Made by a program: the position numbers and the translations under genes
In this document: positions 38,368 through 48,302 of the stretch, in pieces
How positions within the stretch are numbered: the first letter of the stretch is position 1
How the letters are laid out: each line of letters opens with the position of its first letter
Origin: VAZQ01 sp963725065
GTDB lineage: Bacteria > Pseudomonadota > Alphaproteobacteria > Rhizobiales > Xanthobacteraceae
Reading direction: 5' to 3'
Assembly: GCA_963725065.1 (NCBI GenBank)
Contig: CAVRXD010000004.1
Location: forward strand, 11,256-75,255
DNA length: 64,000 bases
Notes under the pieces: model-generated
The model's input: the letters and a program-made list of their open reading frames with translations, nothing else
Told to the model about the DNA's origin: nothing
The model's database searches: none

Positions 38368-39908
38368 ATGCTGATCACCCGCCGCGTCGCCACCGGCCTG
38401 CTGCTCGTTCCGATGAGCGGCCTGCGCTTTGCCGCGGCGGCGCCGGCGGCCGCCGCGCAAGTGACCTTCGTCCTGGTCAACGACATCTATCTGATGGGCG
38501 ACGTGGAGATGCCGGACGGCAAGCGCCGCGGCGGCTTCCCCAGGCTCGCCGCCGTGGTGAAGGCCGAGCGCGCGCGGGCTGCTGCCTCCGGCGGCAGCGT
38601 GATCTTCGCCCATGCCGGCGACACGCTTGTCTCCGTCGTTGATGTCGAGCCTCGACCAGGGCGCCAGCATCGTGAACCTCACCAACATGGTGCGGCCCGA
38701 CATCTTCACGCCCGGCAACCACGAATACGATTTCGGCAAGGCGGTGTTTCTCGAGCGCATGGCCGCGGCGACGTTTCCGCGCTACGGCGCGAACCTGCGC
38801 AATGCCGACGGCGCGACGCTGCCGGACTTCCAGGACCGCTCGATGGTGACCGTCGGCGGCGTGCGCATCGGGCTGACCGGCGCCACCTACGAGGACAGCC
38901 CGCGCGCGTCCGATCCCGGCGACCTCAAATTCTCATCCTCGGTCGCGACGCTGATCGAGCAGGCCAGGACGCTCAAGCGCGAGGGCGCCGACTTCGTCGT
39001 CGCGGTCGCGCATGTCACCCGCGAGCAGGGCTACCGAGCTCTATCGCAGCGACACGATCGATCTCATCCTCACCGGCCACACCCACGATCTCTTCATCAA
39101 CTATGACGGCAACACCGCCATGGTGGAATCGAACTACGACGCGCACTACGTCACCGCGATCGACGTGGCGATCGGCGTCAAGGAGGAGGACGGCAAGCGC
39201 CTGGTGACCTGGTGGCCGCAGTTTCGCGTGATCGACACCGCTGTTGTGACGCCCGACCCCGAGATGGCCGACGTGGTGGCGAAATACGAGGCCGATCTCG
39301 GCCGCCATCTCGACACGCCGATCGGCACCACCGCGATCGAGCTCGACAGCCGCAACACCACGGTGCGCTCGCGCGAGACCGCGATCGGCGCGCTCGTGGC
39401 CGACGCCATGCGCTGGTCGGCGCAGACCGAGACGGCGATCACCAACGGCGGCGGCATCCGCGGCGGCAAGGTCTATCCGCCGGGCGCGATCCTGACCCGG
39501 CGCGACGTGCTGGCCGAGCTGCCGTTCGGCAACCGGCTCATCACCCTCGACGTAACAGGCGCCGTGCTCACGGCCGCGATCGAGAACGGGCTCTCGCGCC
39601 TGCCCAACCCCAGCGGCCGCTTTCCCCAGGTCTCCGGCCTCACCATCGAGGCCGACATCAGCCGCCCGCCCGGCAGCCGCGTCATCGCGGTCAAGGTCGG
39701 CGACGCGCCGCTCGATCCCGCCAAGACCTATTCGCTCGCCACCAACGACTTCATGGCGCGCGGCGGCGACGACTACGTGATGTTCCGCGACATCGAGCCG
39801 GTGCTGCCGGTCGCGGACTCGCCGACGCTGGCGTACGAGGTGATCGATTATATCGTGAGTGTGGGGACGGTGAGGACGGTGGTGGAGGGACGGGTTGTGG
39901 TGAGGTGA
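38368..39908 (+). pseudogene. 5'-nucleotidase / metallophosphatase (UshA-like), two frameshifts
   Basis: Three consecutive frames encode one protein of ~510 residues. The first, from ATG 38368, has an export signal and VTFVLVNDIYLM then IFAHAGDTL. The second, from about 38640, has VRPDIFTPGNHEYDFGKAVF. The third, from about 39035, has IDLILTGHTHDLF and the 5_nucleotid_C domain (NGGGIRGGKVYPPGAILTRRD ... LPFGNRL). Each junction needs one surplus base removed. The metallophosphoesterase motifs GDT, GNHE and GHTH are otherwise intact. It would be a periplasmic 2',3'-cyclic nucleotidase/5'-nucleotidase. As read it is inactive. Confidence 0.85.
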
Positions 39909-39979
39909 GCGGGGCTGCGTTGTGGCTCCTGCGAGGCTTCCGCATAGTGCCTTGGGAAGCGCCTGATCCGTTGCCGGTC

Positions 39980-40255
39980 ATGCGGCGGGAGCTGAAGCTG
40001 CTGCTCATCGAGATGAATCTCTTACGCATCGAAGTGGAACAGTCGCGCTCAATAAGAGAGGAAGCACAGGCGAGGGAGGCATTCTTCTCCGCATCGGTAA
40101 AGCAGCTCACCGAAGGCCGAGATAAATGGCGACGAGAAGCGGAACGCCTCCGCGACCTGATCGAACAAGGTCCGCCATGGACGCTGTTCTGGCGGCGGCT
40201 AGTTGACAGCTTCGCAGCCTCGCGAAGGTCGGCCTCTGAGTGGCATCGCGCCTGA
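39980..40255 (+). CDS. Small coiled-coil protein, hypothetical
   Basis: A 91-residue frame with ATG at 39980: MRRELKLLLIEMNLLRIEVEQSRSIREEAQAREAF and further charged heptads to about residue 65. A short tail with PPWTLFWRRLVDSF follows. Predicted mostly helical and coiled-coil. A GTG at 39905 in the same frame, overlapping the nucleotidase stop, would add 25 residues. No family recognised. The rest of 39909-40549 shows nothing else convincing. Confidence 0.4.
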   Translation: MRRELKLLLIEMNLLRIEVEQSRSIREEAQAREAFFSASVKQLTEGRDKWRREAERLRDLIEQGPPWTLFWRRLVDSFAASRRSASEWHRA

Positions 40256-40549
40256 GTAGGCGTCGAGCATCTTTGATACATGCGCGACCTCGTCGACCGA
40301 ATTGGCAACCTCGGTCATGACTGCGACATCGTCGGCCAGCTACTGGCCCGCTCCAAATCTGTGCGGTCGCGACCAAGTCATCTCAATGCATTATTGAAGC
40401 TTGGCGAGTCGGAAAGCTCGCTTATTCTGCGTAGGGATGAACCGAAATTGCGTTCAGCAGAGCCGATTTGCATTGCGATCATGAGCCGAGTTATCTCAGG
40501 ACGATCACCATCCAGCCGCGCAAAGTTGGGAGCGGTCATTCGGGGTGGC

Positions 40550-40885
40550 TCACCAGAGGGGCAAAGTTGGTTGCCTCACGCGCCCGATGTGCGCCTCGAT
40601 GAAATCCAGCGTTCCTAGCGTTAATTCGTAATGTTCGCGCTCCGCAATCTCACGAACCCTGTATGCCATCACTTCTGAAACATCGCGGGACCAGCTTTCG
40701 CTCACGTTGAGTGCTACGACCCGCAGGGGCTCCCCATAACGGCCATACAGCAGGTTCTGGATAACCGTCGTTGCATCCGCCTCAGCGGGATCGGTCTCGA
40801 CATATGCAAGTCCCGCCCGGCCGAAACGGCAAAGCACGAGATGGATATCCGCATCAAGGGATGGGGCGATGGACGCATGTTTCAT
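40550..40885 (-). CDS. Conserved hypothetical protein of Bradyrhizobium type
   Basis: A 111-residue soluble protein with the core GRAGLAYVETDPAEADATTVIQNLLYGRYGEPLRVVALN followed by ESWSRDVSEVMAYRVREIAE. I recognise this pattern as a small widespread family in Bradyrhizobiaceae with no known function. A clean ATG start (MKHASIAPS) and balanced codon use support a real gene. No operon partner. Confidence 0.65.
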   Translation of the reverse strand: MKHASIAPSLDADIHLVLCRFGRAGLAYVETDPAEADATTVIQNLLYGRYGEPLRVVALNVSESWSRDVSEVMAYRVREIAEREHYELTLGTLDFIEAHIGRVRQPTLPLW

Positions 40886-41219
40886 GATGTGCGCTCACGG
40901 ACACGGGGAGCCGAACAGTCTGGTGTCCGCCTCAACGAGGGTCAACGGAAAGATCTTGGGAGTGGTGGCCCGGCGTAGGTGACCTACGACTAATGGGGAC
41001 GCGTGAAACTAGCCACCGGAGCCGAGCCGCACCGATGCTCTCACCGCTTACTTTCGGACGCGAGTCCTTCCCGCTAGCAGGCTGAACGGGGAGTTAACTC
41101 GCCACAGTTCGATGCCGAAGTCCGGTCGATCCTTGTCCAACCCGAAGCCGAGGCCGGTCGGGCGGAGCTGAGGGGCATCGCTCAGCTCATTAACCGCGTG
41201 TTGACCATTCAATGATGCA

Positions 41220-41477
41220 ATGAAGGGAGTACGAGATATCGAGTTACTGACAATGATCTGGATTTATAGCGCTCTACGAGCCACCTCGACTAAAGACCGT
41301 CTGGCGTTGCTTATCGCCGGACTTCGCTGGGCCGGCATCTTAGTTTTTGCGCTTCTCAGTGGGTATTTCGTCACTCAGGACGCCTACCTCGAATCGACCA
41401 TATCAATACTGACGGTTTTGGCCTGGATCGCGGCAACAACGGAAGCCCTGGACCTGGTACTCGAACGCTATTCATAA
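41220..41477 (+). CDS. Small membrane protein, hypothetical
   Basis: An 85-residue frame with two hydrophobic segments (LALLIAGLRWAGILVFALLSGYFV and ISILTVLAWIAATTEALDLVL), preceded by a weak ribosome-binding context. No family is recognised. It stands alone between 40886 and 41530, a stretch otherwise without visible genes, so it is only a candidate. Confidence 0.4.
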   Translation: MKGVRDIELLTMIWIYSALRATSTKDRLALLIAGLRWAGILVFALLSGYFVTQDAYLESTISILTVLAWIAATTEALDLVLERYS

Positions 41478-41530
41478 TCGGTTACACGGTCTTCCTCGGG
41501 CCCCGCCTCACCGCCGGTGCTCCAGGATTC

Positions 41531-41818
41531 TTGAGCTTCAGCCAGTCGGACGAGTCGCCCGCTCACAACAAACAGGCCGAGCTAAAACAGCGAGAGGCAG
41601 CAACCACCGAGTGGGGTTCGGTCGTCGAGAAGCTCAGCCTCAAACAGCAAGCAGTGGCGGCGAGAGCCGAGGCATTGGCAAGGACGGTTGAGAAGCTGCG
41701 CAGCCTACACACGGGACTCCTGGTGAGAATGTCTGACAGTGAGTTCGACCGCGTCTGGTATGGTCACTGCCCGGACGAGGCAGCACCTAAGCCAGTCGCT
41801 TTGGGACCGAACCACTAA
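41531..41818 (+). CDS. Small coiled-coil protein, hypothetical
   Basis: A 95-residue frame from a TTG codon. The middle (QAELKQREAATTEWGSVVEKL through LARTVEKLRSLHTGLLVRM) is helical and coiled-coil-like. No homologous family recognised. It lies 53 bp after the small membrane protein gene on the same strand. Weak start; low confidence. Confidence 0.35.
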   Translation: MSFSQSDESPAHNKQAELKQREAATTEWGSVVEKLSLKQQAVAARAEALARTVEKLRSLHTGLLVRMSDSEFDRVWYGHCPDEAAPKPVALGPNH

Positions 41819-42031
41819 GAGATGATGGCGCTACTTGAGAGTTCACCCCCAAGGCTGCTCGGTGCTATCCGAATGACCGTGAAGGTCCATCACCCCAATC
41901 GCTGGCGTCCTCAATCACAGCGTCCATAATCTCAAAGGCGCTCGCTTGTGATTGGTTGTGAGCCGAGTGGTCTGCTGTCCGCCAAGCCCGTAGTGCTCGA
42001 TCGCAATGGGAAATGACGTGCGTGCGACGCT

Positions 42032-43015
42032 CTACTCGATCACCTCGTCGGCGATCGAGAGCACCCCGGGCGGAATGGCCAACCCTAACGCTTTCGCGGT
42101 TTGTAGGTTGAGGACAAACTGGAATTTTGTGGGCTGCACGATCGGCAGATCGACGGGCTTTTCGCCCTTTATGATGCGGCCAGCGTAGACGCCGACCATA
42201 CGATAAGTGTCGAGCAGGTCCACGCCATAGCTCATAAGTCCGCCGGCCAGAGGGACGTCACGCAAGGAGTAGATCGCCGGCAGGACGTACCGGGCAGCAA
42301 GTTGCGCGAGCTTGTCGCGCGCCGCGGCAAAGAACGCATCGGCTCCCACGTGCAGCGCGAGAATGCGGTTTTGTGCCATCGCTTCGAAGGCGGTCTCCAG
42401 TTCCTGCTCGTTACTGGCCTGCCAGAACAGAACTCGCAGGCCAATGGTATGCGCTGCTTCCTCTATTTCCTTTTGCTGGCTCGCGGCCGTCGGGCTCCAT
42501 GGATTCTGAAGCGCAGCCATTGTGCGGGCCTGAGGCACCAACTCTCGCAGCAGGCCGAGACGCTTCAATTCGATCACTGCGTTCAAATTGCTGATTCCGG
42601 TGACATTGCCCTCGGGCCGGTTTAGGCTGCCGACAAGGCCGCTCGTAACAGGATCGCCGATGAACACCGCAACGATGGGTATGGTGCGCGTGGCGGAGAT
42701 CGCTGCCCGGGCGGTCATGTCGCCCCCAAGCGCAACGAGCACTGCCACCGGTCGTCGAACGAATTCCGCCGCCTGTTCGGGGAGGAGGTCGTAGCGACCA
42801 TCGGCCCAGCGATACTCGATAGCCGCGTTTTGCCCTTCGATGGCGCCTTGTTCGGCAAGGCCGCGCCGAAACGCAGCCACCAAATGCGCGCTCTCCTCAC
42901 GCGAGCGCGCGCTCAGGAAGCCGATCACGGGCATCGCGGCTTGCTGCGCACGCGCCACGAGCGGCCACGCCGCCGCCGCACCGCCGATGAGCGTGATGAA
43001 CTCGCGACGGGTCAT
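42032..43015 (-). CDS. ABC transporter substrate-binding protein (PF04392 type), first array, third in transcription order
   Basis: A 327-residue periplasmic binding protein. The signal MTRREFITLIGGAAAAWPLVARAQQ carries twin arginines (Tat export), and the mature start is MPVIGFLSARSREE. The family core YRWADGRYDLLPEQAAEFVRRPVAVLVALGG, the central TIPIVAVFIGDPVTSGLV...NRPEGNVTGIS and the closing LVINLQTAKALGL-like segment (here FVLNLQTAKALGLAIPPGV) are present. It ends in ADEVIE like its paralogues. It is last in a three-gene minus-strand operon and overlaps the preceding gene by 4 bp. No permease or ATPase is encoded nearby; ligand unknown. Confidence 0.88.
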   Translation of the reverse strand: MTRREFITLIGGAAAAWPLVARAQQAAMPVIGFLSARSREESAHLVAAFRRGLAEQGAIEGQNAAIEYRWADGRYDLLPEQAAEFVRRPVAVLVALGGDMTARAAISATRTIPIVAVFIGDPVTSGLVGSLNRPEGNVTGISNLNAVIELKRLGLLRELVPQARTMAALQNPWSPTAASQQKEIEEAAHTIGLRVLFWQASNEQELETAFEAMAQNRILALHVGADAFFAAARDKLAQLAARYVLPAIYSLRDVPLAGGLMSYGVDLLDTYRMVGVYAGRIIKGEKPVDLPIVQPTKFQFVLNLQTAKALGLAIPPGVLSIADEVIE

Positions 43016-44004
43016 TCGATCACCTCGTCGGCGCGGGCGAGCAGAGCCGGCGGCACCTCGAGGCCGAGCGCCTTGGCGGTCTTGAGGTTGATCACAAGCT
43101 CGACTTTGGTGAGCTGCTGTACCGGCAGATCGGCCGGCTTCTCGCCTTTCAGGATCCGACCCGTGTATTCCCCGACCAGACGATATGAATCGGTGATGGC
43201 TCCCCCGTAACCCATCAGACCGCCAGCGGCGGGAAACTCGCGATACTGATGCATGGTCGGCATCCCGTTGCGCAGCGCGAACGCGGCGATCAGCTCGCTG
43301 TGGCTGTTCAAGAATGGATCGGAGGCGATCACCAGCGCGCCGACTTGCAGCTCTCGCAGGGAGGCAAACACCGCCTCGAGTTCGCCTAAGCTGCTCGCCC
43401 GCACGACCTGAAGCTTGAGCGCGAGACTCTTGGCCGCCGCCTGCAGCTGGCGCGACAGCGGATCGGCAAGGGCGGGACTGGTCGGATTCACGAGGAGCGC
43501 GATTTTTGTTGCCGTCGGGACGACCTCGTGCAGCAGCTCGAGCTGTTTCGCGCCGAGCTCCACGTTCAAGATGCTCGCTCCGGTGAGATTGCCCCCGGGC
43601 CGACTGAGGCTGGAGACGAGCCCTACCTCAACTGGATCAACGCCGACATTGAAGACGATCGGCACGGTCGATGTCGCCGCCTTGGCCGCCAGCGCACCCG
43701 GCGTGCTGGTGGCGACGATGACACTCACCCGACGGCGTGCAAGGTCAGCCGCGCGCGCAGGCAGGCGATCATATTGGCCATCCCAGTTGTACTCGATCGT
43801 GACATTGCGGCCATCGTCGAAGCCCGCCTCGCTCAGGCTTTGACGGAACGCCTCCAACCGGCCTCCGAAGGAAGTCGCCAAGCTGAGAAGCCCGACCACC
43901 GGCAATGTGTGTTGCTGCTGCTGTGCCTGCGCGGCGACTCTCGGTAGGAGCGTCGCCGCGAGCACGCCTGCGCCAAGTCCCATGATGAACTCGCTCCGCT
44001 TCAC
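43012..44004 (-). CDS. ABC transporter substrate-binding protein (PF04392 type), first array, second
   Basis: A 330-residue paralogue. Signal MKRSEFIMGLGAGVLAATLLPRVAAQAQQ differs from the usual REFITLLGG form, having K-R-S rather than three arginines. Landmarks are VEYNWDGQYDRLPARAADLARRRV-type residues, TVPIVFNVGVDPVEVGLVSSLSRPGGNLTGASIL, and the end KVELVINLKTAKALGLEVPPALLARADEVIE split over the last 35 residues. ATGA overlaps join it to both neighbours, so all three are translated from one message. Confidence 0.9.
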   Translation of the reverse strand: MKRSEFIMGLGAGVLAATLLPRVAAQAQQQQHTLPVVGLLSLATSFGGRLEAFRQSLSEAGFDDGRNVTIEYNWDGQYDRLPARAADLARRRVSVIVATSTPGALAAKAATSTVPIVFNVGVDPVEVGLVSSLSRPGGNLTGASILNVELGAKQLELLHEVVPTATKIALLVNPTSPALADPLSRQLQAAAKSLALKLQVVRASSLGELEAVFASLRELQVGALVIASDPFLNSHSELIAAFALRNGMPTMHQYREFPAAGGLMGYGGAITDSYRLVGEYTGRILKGEKPADLPVQQLTKVELVINLKTAKALGLEVPPALLARADEVIE

Positions 44005-44990
44005 TCGATCACCTCGTCGGCGCGGGCGAGAAGGGTCGACGGCACGGCGATGCCAAGCATCCTGGCGGTCTTGAGGTTGATGATCAGTTCGACTTTTGTG
44101 GACTGTTGAACCGGCAGGTCGGCCACCTTTTCGCCCCTGAGAATCCTGCCGGTGTAAAGGCCGGCCAGGCGGTACAAATCCGTATTGCTGCCTCCGTAGC
44201 TCATTAGGCCGCCGGCCGCGGTGAACTCGCGATACTGGTAGATCGCAGGTACTGCGTGGCGGGCAGTCAGTGCGGCGAGCTGTTCGGTCCTGCTATTGAA
44301 AAATGTGTCGGTGGCGATCATGAGTGCGCCGGGTTTCAGGTGGTTTAGGGTTGCGAAGGCGGTGTCGAGGTCGCGCTCGGTGCTGGCATGCAAGGCGTGG
44401 AGCCGCAGCCCCAGCGTCCGGGCCGCCGCCTGCAAGTCTCTCGACAGTGTCTCGGCGGTCGGACTGGTCGGGTTGATGAGGAGCGCAATGATGGTCGCCG
44501 TGGGCATCAATTCGTGCAGTAGTTCCAGCCGCTTTGGCCCTACCTCCAGGTTCAAACCGGTCACGCCCGTGAGGTTGCCGCCCGGGCGGTTGAGGCTGGC
44601 AACGAGGCCCTCCTGGACCGGATCGACGCCGGTAACGAAAACAATCGGAATCGCCGTGGTCGCTGCCTTTGCTGCCGGTGCCGCAGGAACAGTGGTTGCG
44701 GCAATCACTGCCACTTGGCGTCGAACCAGATCGGCCGCGAGTGCCGGCAGTCGATCATATTGACCCTGCGCCCAGCGATACTCGATCGCCACGTTCTGAC
44801 CATCGACGTAGCCGACTTCCTTCAGACCTTGGCGGAACGCGGTCACGTAAGGCGCGTATCCCTCTGGCGATGCGCCGTTGAGGAACCCGATCACCGGCGT
44901 CGCCGGCTGCTGCGCGCGCGCCGAAAGCGGCCACGCCACTGCCGCACCGCCGAGCAGTGTGACGAACTCCCGCCGCCTCATGCCGGGCAT
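44001..44990 (-). CDS. ABC transporter substrate-binding protein (PF04392 type), first array, first gene
   Basis: A 329-residue paralogue. I start at the ATG behind GGGAG (MPGMRRREFVTLLGGAAVAW); an alternative start nine bases further in (MRRREF) matches the family better in length, and a longer upstream reading is unlikely. A Tat-type RRR motif and VARAQQ-like cleavage region (LSARAQQPATPVIGFL) are present. Core: YVDGQNVAIEYRWAQGQYDRL, IPIVFVTGVDPVQEGLVASLNRPGGN, and C-terminal LIINLKTARMLGIAVPSTLLARADEVIE in the last 28 residues. It heads the three-gene operon, so the promoter should lie within 44991-45240, where I can recognise no specific site. Confidence 0.88.
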   Translation of the reverse strand: MPGMRRREFVTLLGGAAVAWPLSARAQQPATPVIGFLNGASPEGYAPYVTAFRQGLKEVGYVDGQNVAIEYRWAQGQYDRLPALAADLVRRQVAVIAATTVPAAPAAKAATTAIPIVFVTGVDPVQEGLVASLNRPGGNLTGVTGLNLEVGPKRLELLHELMPTATIIALLINPTSPTAETLSRDLQAAARTLGLRLHALHASTERDLDTAFATLNHLKPGALMIATDTFFNSRTEQLAALTARHAVPAIYQYREFTAAGGLMSYGGSNTDLYRLAGLYTGRILRGEKVADLPVQQSTKVELIINLKTARMLGIAVPSTLLARADEVIE

Positions 44991-45241
44991 GGGGGCTCCC
45001 TCCCAGGTGCCGCCGCCGATGATAGCAGGTAGGAACCGCCAGGCGCAGGCGGTTTGACGCATCAGAAGCCTAACGGCGCAAGTCCGCAGGTCCTTGGGGC
45101 GGACCTGAATTGTTGTGAATCGAGGTGGCGGCGGCCAGCCCCTCAGGCACTTCTAATGGCAGATAGCGGTTCGGTGGTATCTGTATGGAAATACATGAAT
45201 AGCCCCCCCAGGGGAGTGCCTTCATTTCGCGCCCCTAGCGG

Positions 45242-45628
45242 CTATGCTACGGCGACGCTTGCGCCGTCGAAAGGGCGGCTGATGCGCTGCACTGTCGATG
45301 GATTGACGCCGAACCGCTCGGCAATGACCCGTATGCCAGGCCGCCCAGGAGTTGCCAGAGCCTCACGGATTCGTTTCTCCAGCGTAGCGGCTATCGGAGG
45401 TCGACCAAGACGCTTCCCCTCGCTCCTGGCCCTCGCAAGCCCGGCGCGGACGCGTTCCGCAATCATGGCGCGCTCGAACTCGGCAAACACGCCCATCATC
45501 TGAAACATCGCCTTGCCCGCAGGCGTCGTGGTGTCGAGCCCCTGTTGGCGCAGGAATAGATCGATCTTGAGTGCGTGCAGCTCAGACAGGAAGCCGACCA
45601 ATTCCGGCCAACGCGCTTCACAAACCAC
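45242..45628 (-). pseudogene. Serine recombinase (resolvase/invertase family), N-terminally truncated
   Basis: About 128 codons hold the end of the catalytic domain and the DNA-binding tail: LHALKIDLFLRQQGLDTTTPAGKAMFQMMGVFAEFERAMIAERVRAGLARARSEGKRLGRPP, then a helix-turn-helix region RVIAERFGVNPSTVQRI. The first ~65 residues, including the active-site serine (YARVS region), are missing: upstream sequence in any frame lacks them. It is the relic of a mobile element and lies directly against the metalloprotease gene. Confidence 0.85.
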
Positions 45629-45773
45629 GCTCTGGCCTCACAAGCAGATTGTGAGTGAGCCCAAAGTTCTGGCCCATTCGAGCTTCCCGGCAATCCAGAA
45701 CATCGCTACCGTTCAATTCGGTTCGGGGTTCATCTGGGGAATCCCGGCTATCAATAATTGACAACGGGAGGGG

Positions 45774-47222
45774 ATGATGGCCCGGTCGACGAAAATCAAT
45801 CCAGTTAGCGCCGACCTCGATCGCGATCAGTATATCGACGGAATGCTCTCTAGCTTCGCGTGGGATGCGGCAGCGTTCTTCGTCGCCCCTTGGGACGCAG
45901 GCATTGTCTATAAAGAGCCAACAATTACTTACAGTTTCCCAGATAGCATGCTGGACTACGGAAGCAATTACAGCAATGAGCCTCGCTCAAATTTTGCGGC
46001 CCTAAATCCTGAGCAGCAATCCGCAATAGAATACATGCTCAAACAATTTGATTCGGTCATCGACTGGGGTTTCGCAAAAGTTTCCTACGGTGACTTAAAC
46101 GATCAATTTGCGACGATCCGGTACGGCCTGACTGACAAGACGACCAGCGCTTGGGCGTACGAGCCCTCCGAAAAGGCTCAAGGTGGGGACGCGTGGTTCA
46201 ACAATTCGAAGCACCTTTACGATGCCCCGATCATCGGGACTGATGCCTGGGCTACTTTTCTGCATGAAACTGGACATACCCTCGGATTAAAGCACCCGCA
46301 CGAAAAGGTCTCAGGATTTGGCGTTGTTCCCCTCGATCACGATTCGCTCGAATACACGCAGATGAGCTACCGCTCCTACGTGGGCGACAAGACCAACGGG
46401 GAATATTCCAACGAAACATTTGGGTATCCACAGACCCTGATGATGTACGATATTGCAGCGTTGCAATACATGTACGGCGTTGAGTGGACGCCCAATGATG
46501 ACACTAGGTACACGTGGTCCAACACAACTGGACAAGAGTTCATTAATGGCGTGGGCCAGCCGATTCCCGACGCCAATCGGATTTTCATGACCATTTGGGA
46601 CGGGGGCGGAAACGACACTCTCGACTTCAGCAATTACACCACGAATCTACTCGTCGATTTGCAACCAGGCCATTGGATAAAGACCGACACACTCAACAAT
46701 TTTCAATCAGCACACCTGGATTTTTACGAGGGCGACACCCATCTCGCCGCGGGAAACATTGCGCTCGCCATGCTGCCAGCATTCAGCAACGGCCAAGCTG
46801 TGCCCCTAGGTCAACAGCTGCAAGCGTCTATCGAAAATGCCATCGGCGGCTCAGGCGCCGACGTTTTCATCGGCAACCAAGTCAACAACGTATTCACAGG
46901 TAATGCAGGCGCGGACCACTTCGTATTTAATTCGACTCCTGGTCAGAACAACATCGACACAATAACAGACTTCATTTCTGGTGTTGATATCATCGATGTT
47001 GACGACTCCGCTTTTGCGAACCTGGGAAGCATAGGAGTGCTGACTGCGGATGCGTTTTATGTGGGCGTCAGCGCTCACGATTCGACTGATCGCATCATCT
47101 ATGACCAGAAGGCAGGCGCCTTGTACTACGATGTCGATGGAACCGGGTCTGCCGTAGCCGCACAATTTGCTCAGCTAGATAAACACGTCACCGCCACGTA
47201 TAGTGATTTCCACATTGTATGA
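45774..47222 (+). CDS. Serralysin-like M10 zinc metalloprotease with RTX-type C-terminus
   Basis: A 482-residue protein. The zinc site HETGHTLGLKHPHE is near residue 163 and a QMSYRSY Met-turn follows. YDIAALQYMYGVEWTPNDD and IWDGGGNDTLDFSNYTTNLLVDLQPG are the serralysin beta-roll linker. The end has few RTX repeats (GGSGADVFIGNQVNNVFTGNAGADHFVF) and the type I secretion tail typical of peptidase M10 C-terminal domains. It has no signal peptide, as expected for T1SS export, but no transporter or inhibitor gene is in the window. Base composition is clearly more AT-rich than the flanks, and it sits next to a resolvase relic, so horizontal gain is likely. GGGAGGGG precedes the ATG pair; the first is used. 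Confidence 0.9.
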   Translation: MMARSTKINPVSADLDRDQYIDGMLSSFAWDAAAFFVAPWDAGIVYKEPTITYSFPDSMLDYGSNYSNEPRSNFAALNPEQQSAIEYMLKQFDSVIDWGFAKVSYGDLNDQFATIRYGLTDKTTSAWAYEPSEKAQGGDAWFNNSKHLYDAPIIGTDAWATFLHETGHTLGLKHPHEKVSGFGVVPLDHDSLEYTQMSYRSYVGDKTNGEYSNETFGYPQTLMMYDIAALQYMYGVEWTPNDDTRYTWSNTTGQEFINGVGQPIPDANRIFMTIWDGGGNDTLDFSNYTTNLLVDLQPGHWIKTDTLNNFQSAHLDFYEGDTHLAAGNIALAMLPAFSNGQAVPLGQQLQASIENAIGGSGADVFIGNQVNNVFTGNAGADHFVFNSTPGQNNIDTITDFISGVDIIDVDDSAFANLGSIGVLTADAFYVGVSAHDSTDRIIYDQKAGALYYDVDGTGSAVAAQFAQLDKHVTATYSDFHIV

Positions 47223-47326
47223 TTGCATAGGTCCGCTATTGCCCCCTTAGCGGCCGTTAGAGCGGACATGCCGGTTGGTCGCGTTCGTGCCACAAGCGGC
47301 TGTGAGCAATCGGAGCAAACTGCACT

Positions 47327-48302
47327 CTATTCGATCACCTCCTCGGCGCGGGCGAGCAGCTTCGCCGGTACTTCGAGGCCCAGCGCCTTGGCGGTCTTGA
47401 GATTGATCACCAGCTCGAACTTTGTCGGCTGCATTACCGGCAGTTCGCTTGGCTTTTCGCCCTTCAGGATTCGACCGATATAGATTCCAGCCTGTCGATA
47501 GGCATCTGTGATGCTGGTGCCGTAGGTTATAAGCCCGCCGGCAAGGGCATACTCGCGAAATTCATAGATTGCAGGTAGGGCATGATAGGCCGCGAGCGCG
47601 ACCAACTGCTCACGTCGGTGATTAAAGAATGGGTCACCTGTGACTAATAGCCCTCCGGCCCGCCGTTCGATCAGTGTCCTAAACGCTGTATCGATGTCGC
47701 GTTCGCTGATCGCATTCAGGATCAAAATTTGCCGGCCGATGCGGGGAGCCGCCGCTTGCACGTCCTTGGCCTGCTGTTCGGGGTGCTCGCCATGGGGGTT
47801 GATTAGCACCGCGACGGGAGCGGATGCGGGCACCATCTCGCTTAGCAATTCGAGTCGCTTGCCCTCCAGATCGATATTCACAACATGCACGCCGGTGGCA
47901 TTGCCACCAGGTCGGTTGAGGCTTGCCACCAGGCCAAACTTGACCGGGTCAATACTCGTAAAGACGATTGGTATCGTCGTGGTTGCTGCCTTAGCCGCTT
48001 GCGCTGCAGGCGGGCCAAAGGCGCCGATTAAAGCTACTTGCCAGTTGATCAGGTCGGCGACCAGCGTTGGCAGTCGATTGTATTGACCATCCGCATAACG
48101 ATATACGAACCTCGACGTTCTGGCCTTCGACATAGCCAGCTTCTTTTAGCCCACGGTGAAGGGCTGCTCCCATGTGCGCCGTCGCACTGGCCGGACCCGT
48201 CTGGAGAAAGCCGATCACCGGCATCGCCAGCTGCTGCGCGCCCGCCGCGAGTGGCCAGACCGCCGCACCGCCGAGCAGCGTGATGAACTCGCGCCGCCTC
48301 AC
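47327..48302 (-). pseudogene. ABC substrate-binding protein (PF04392 type), second array, last gene; frameshifted near 48110
   Basis: The first ~65 residues (MRRREFITLLGGAAVWPLAAGAQQ ... EAGYVEGQNVEV) and the remainder (VYRYADGQYNRLPTLVADLINWQVALIGAFG to EEVIE at 47327) are in different frames. One surplus base in GTCGAGGTTCGTATATCG explains it. Everything else is full length and closely matches the paralogues. It is the last of four minus-strand genes in the second array and is joined to the previous gene by the standard 4-bp overlap. Confidence 0.88.

Noticed and set aside
41112..41217. Short plus-strand open stretch ending TIQ-stop before the small membrane protein gene
   Set aside because: About 35 sensible-looking codons (EVRSILVQPEAEAGRAEL) but a stop lies close upstream and there is no start or known family; possibly a gene remnant, not provable.
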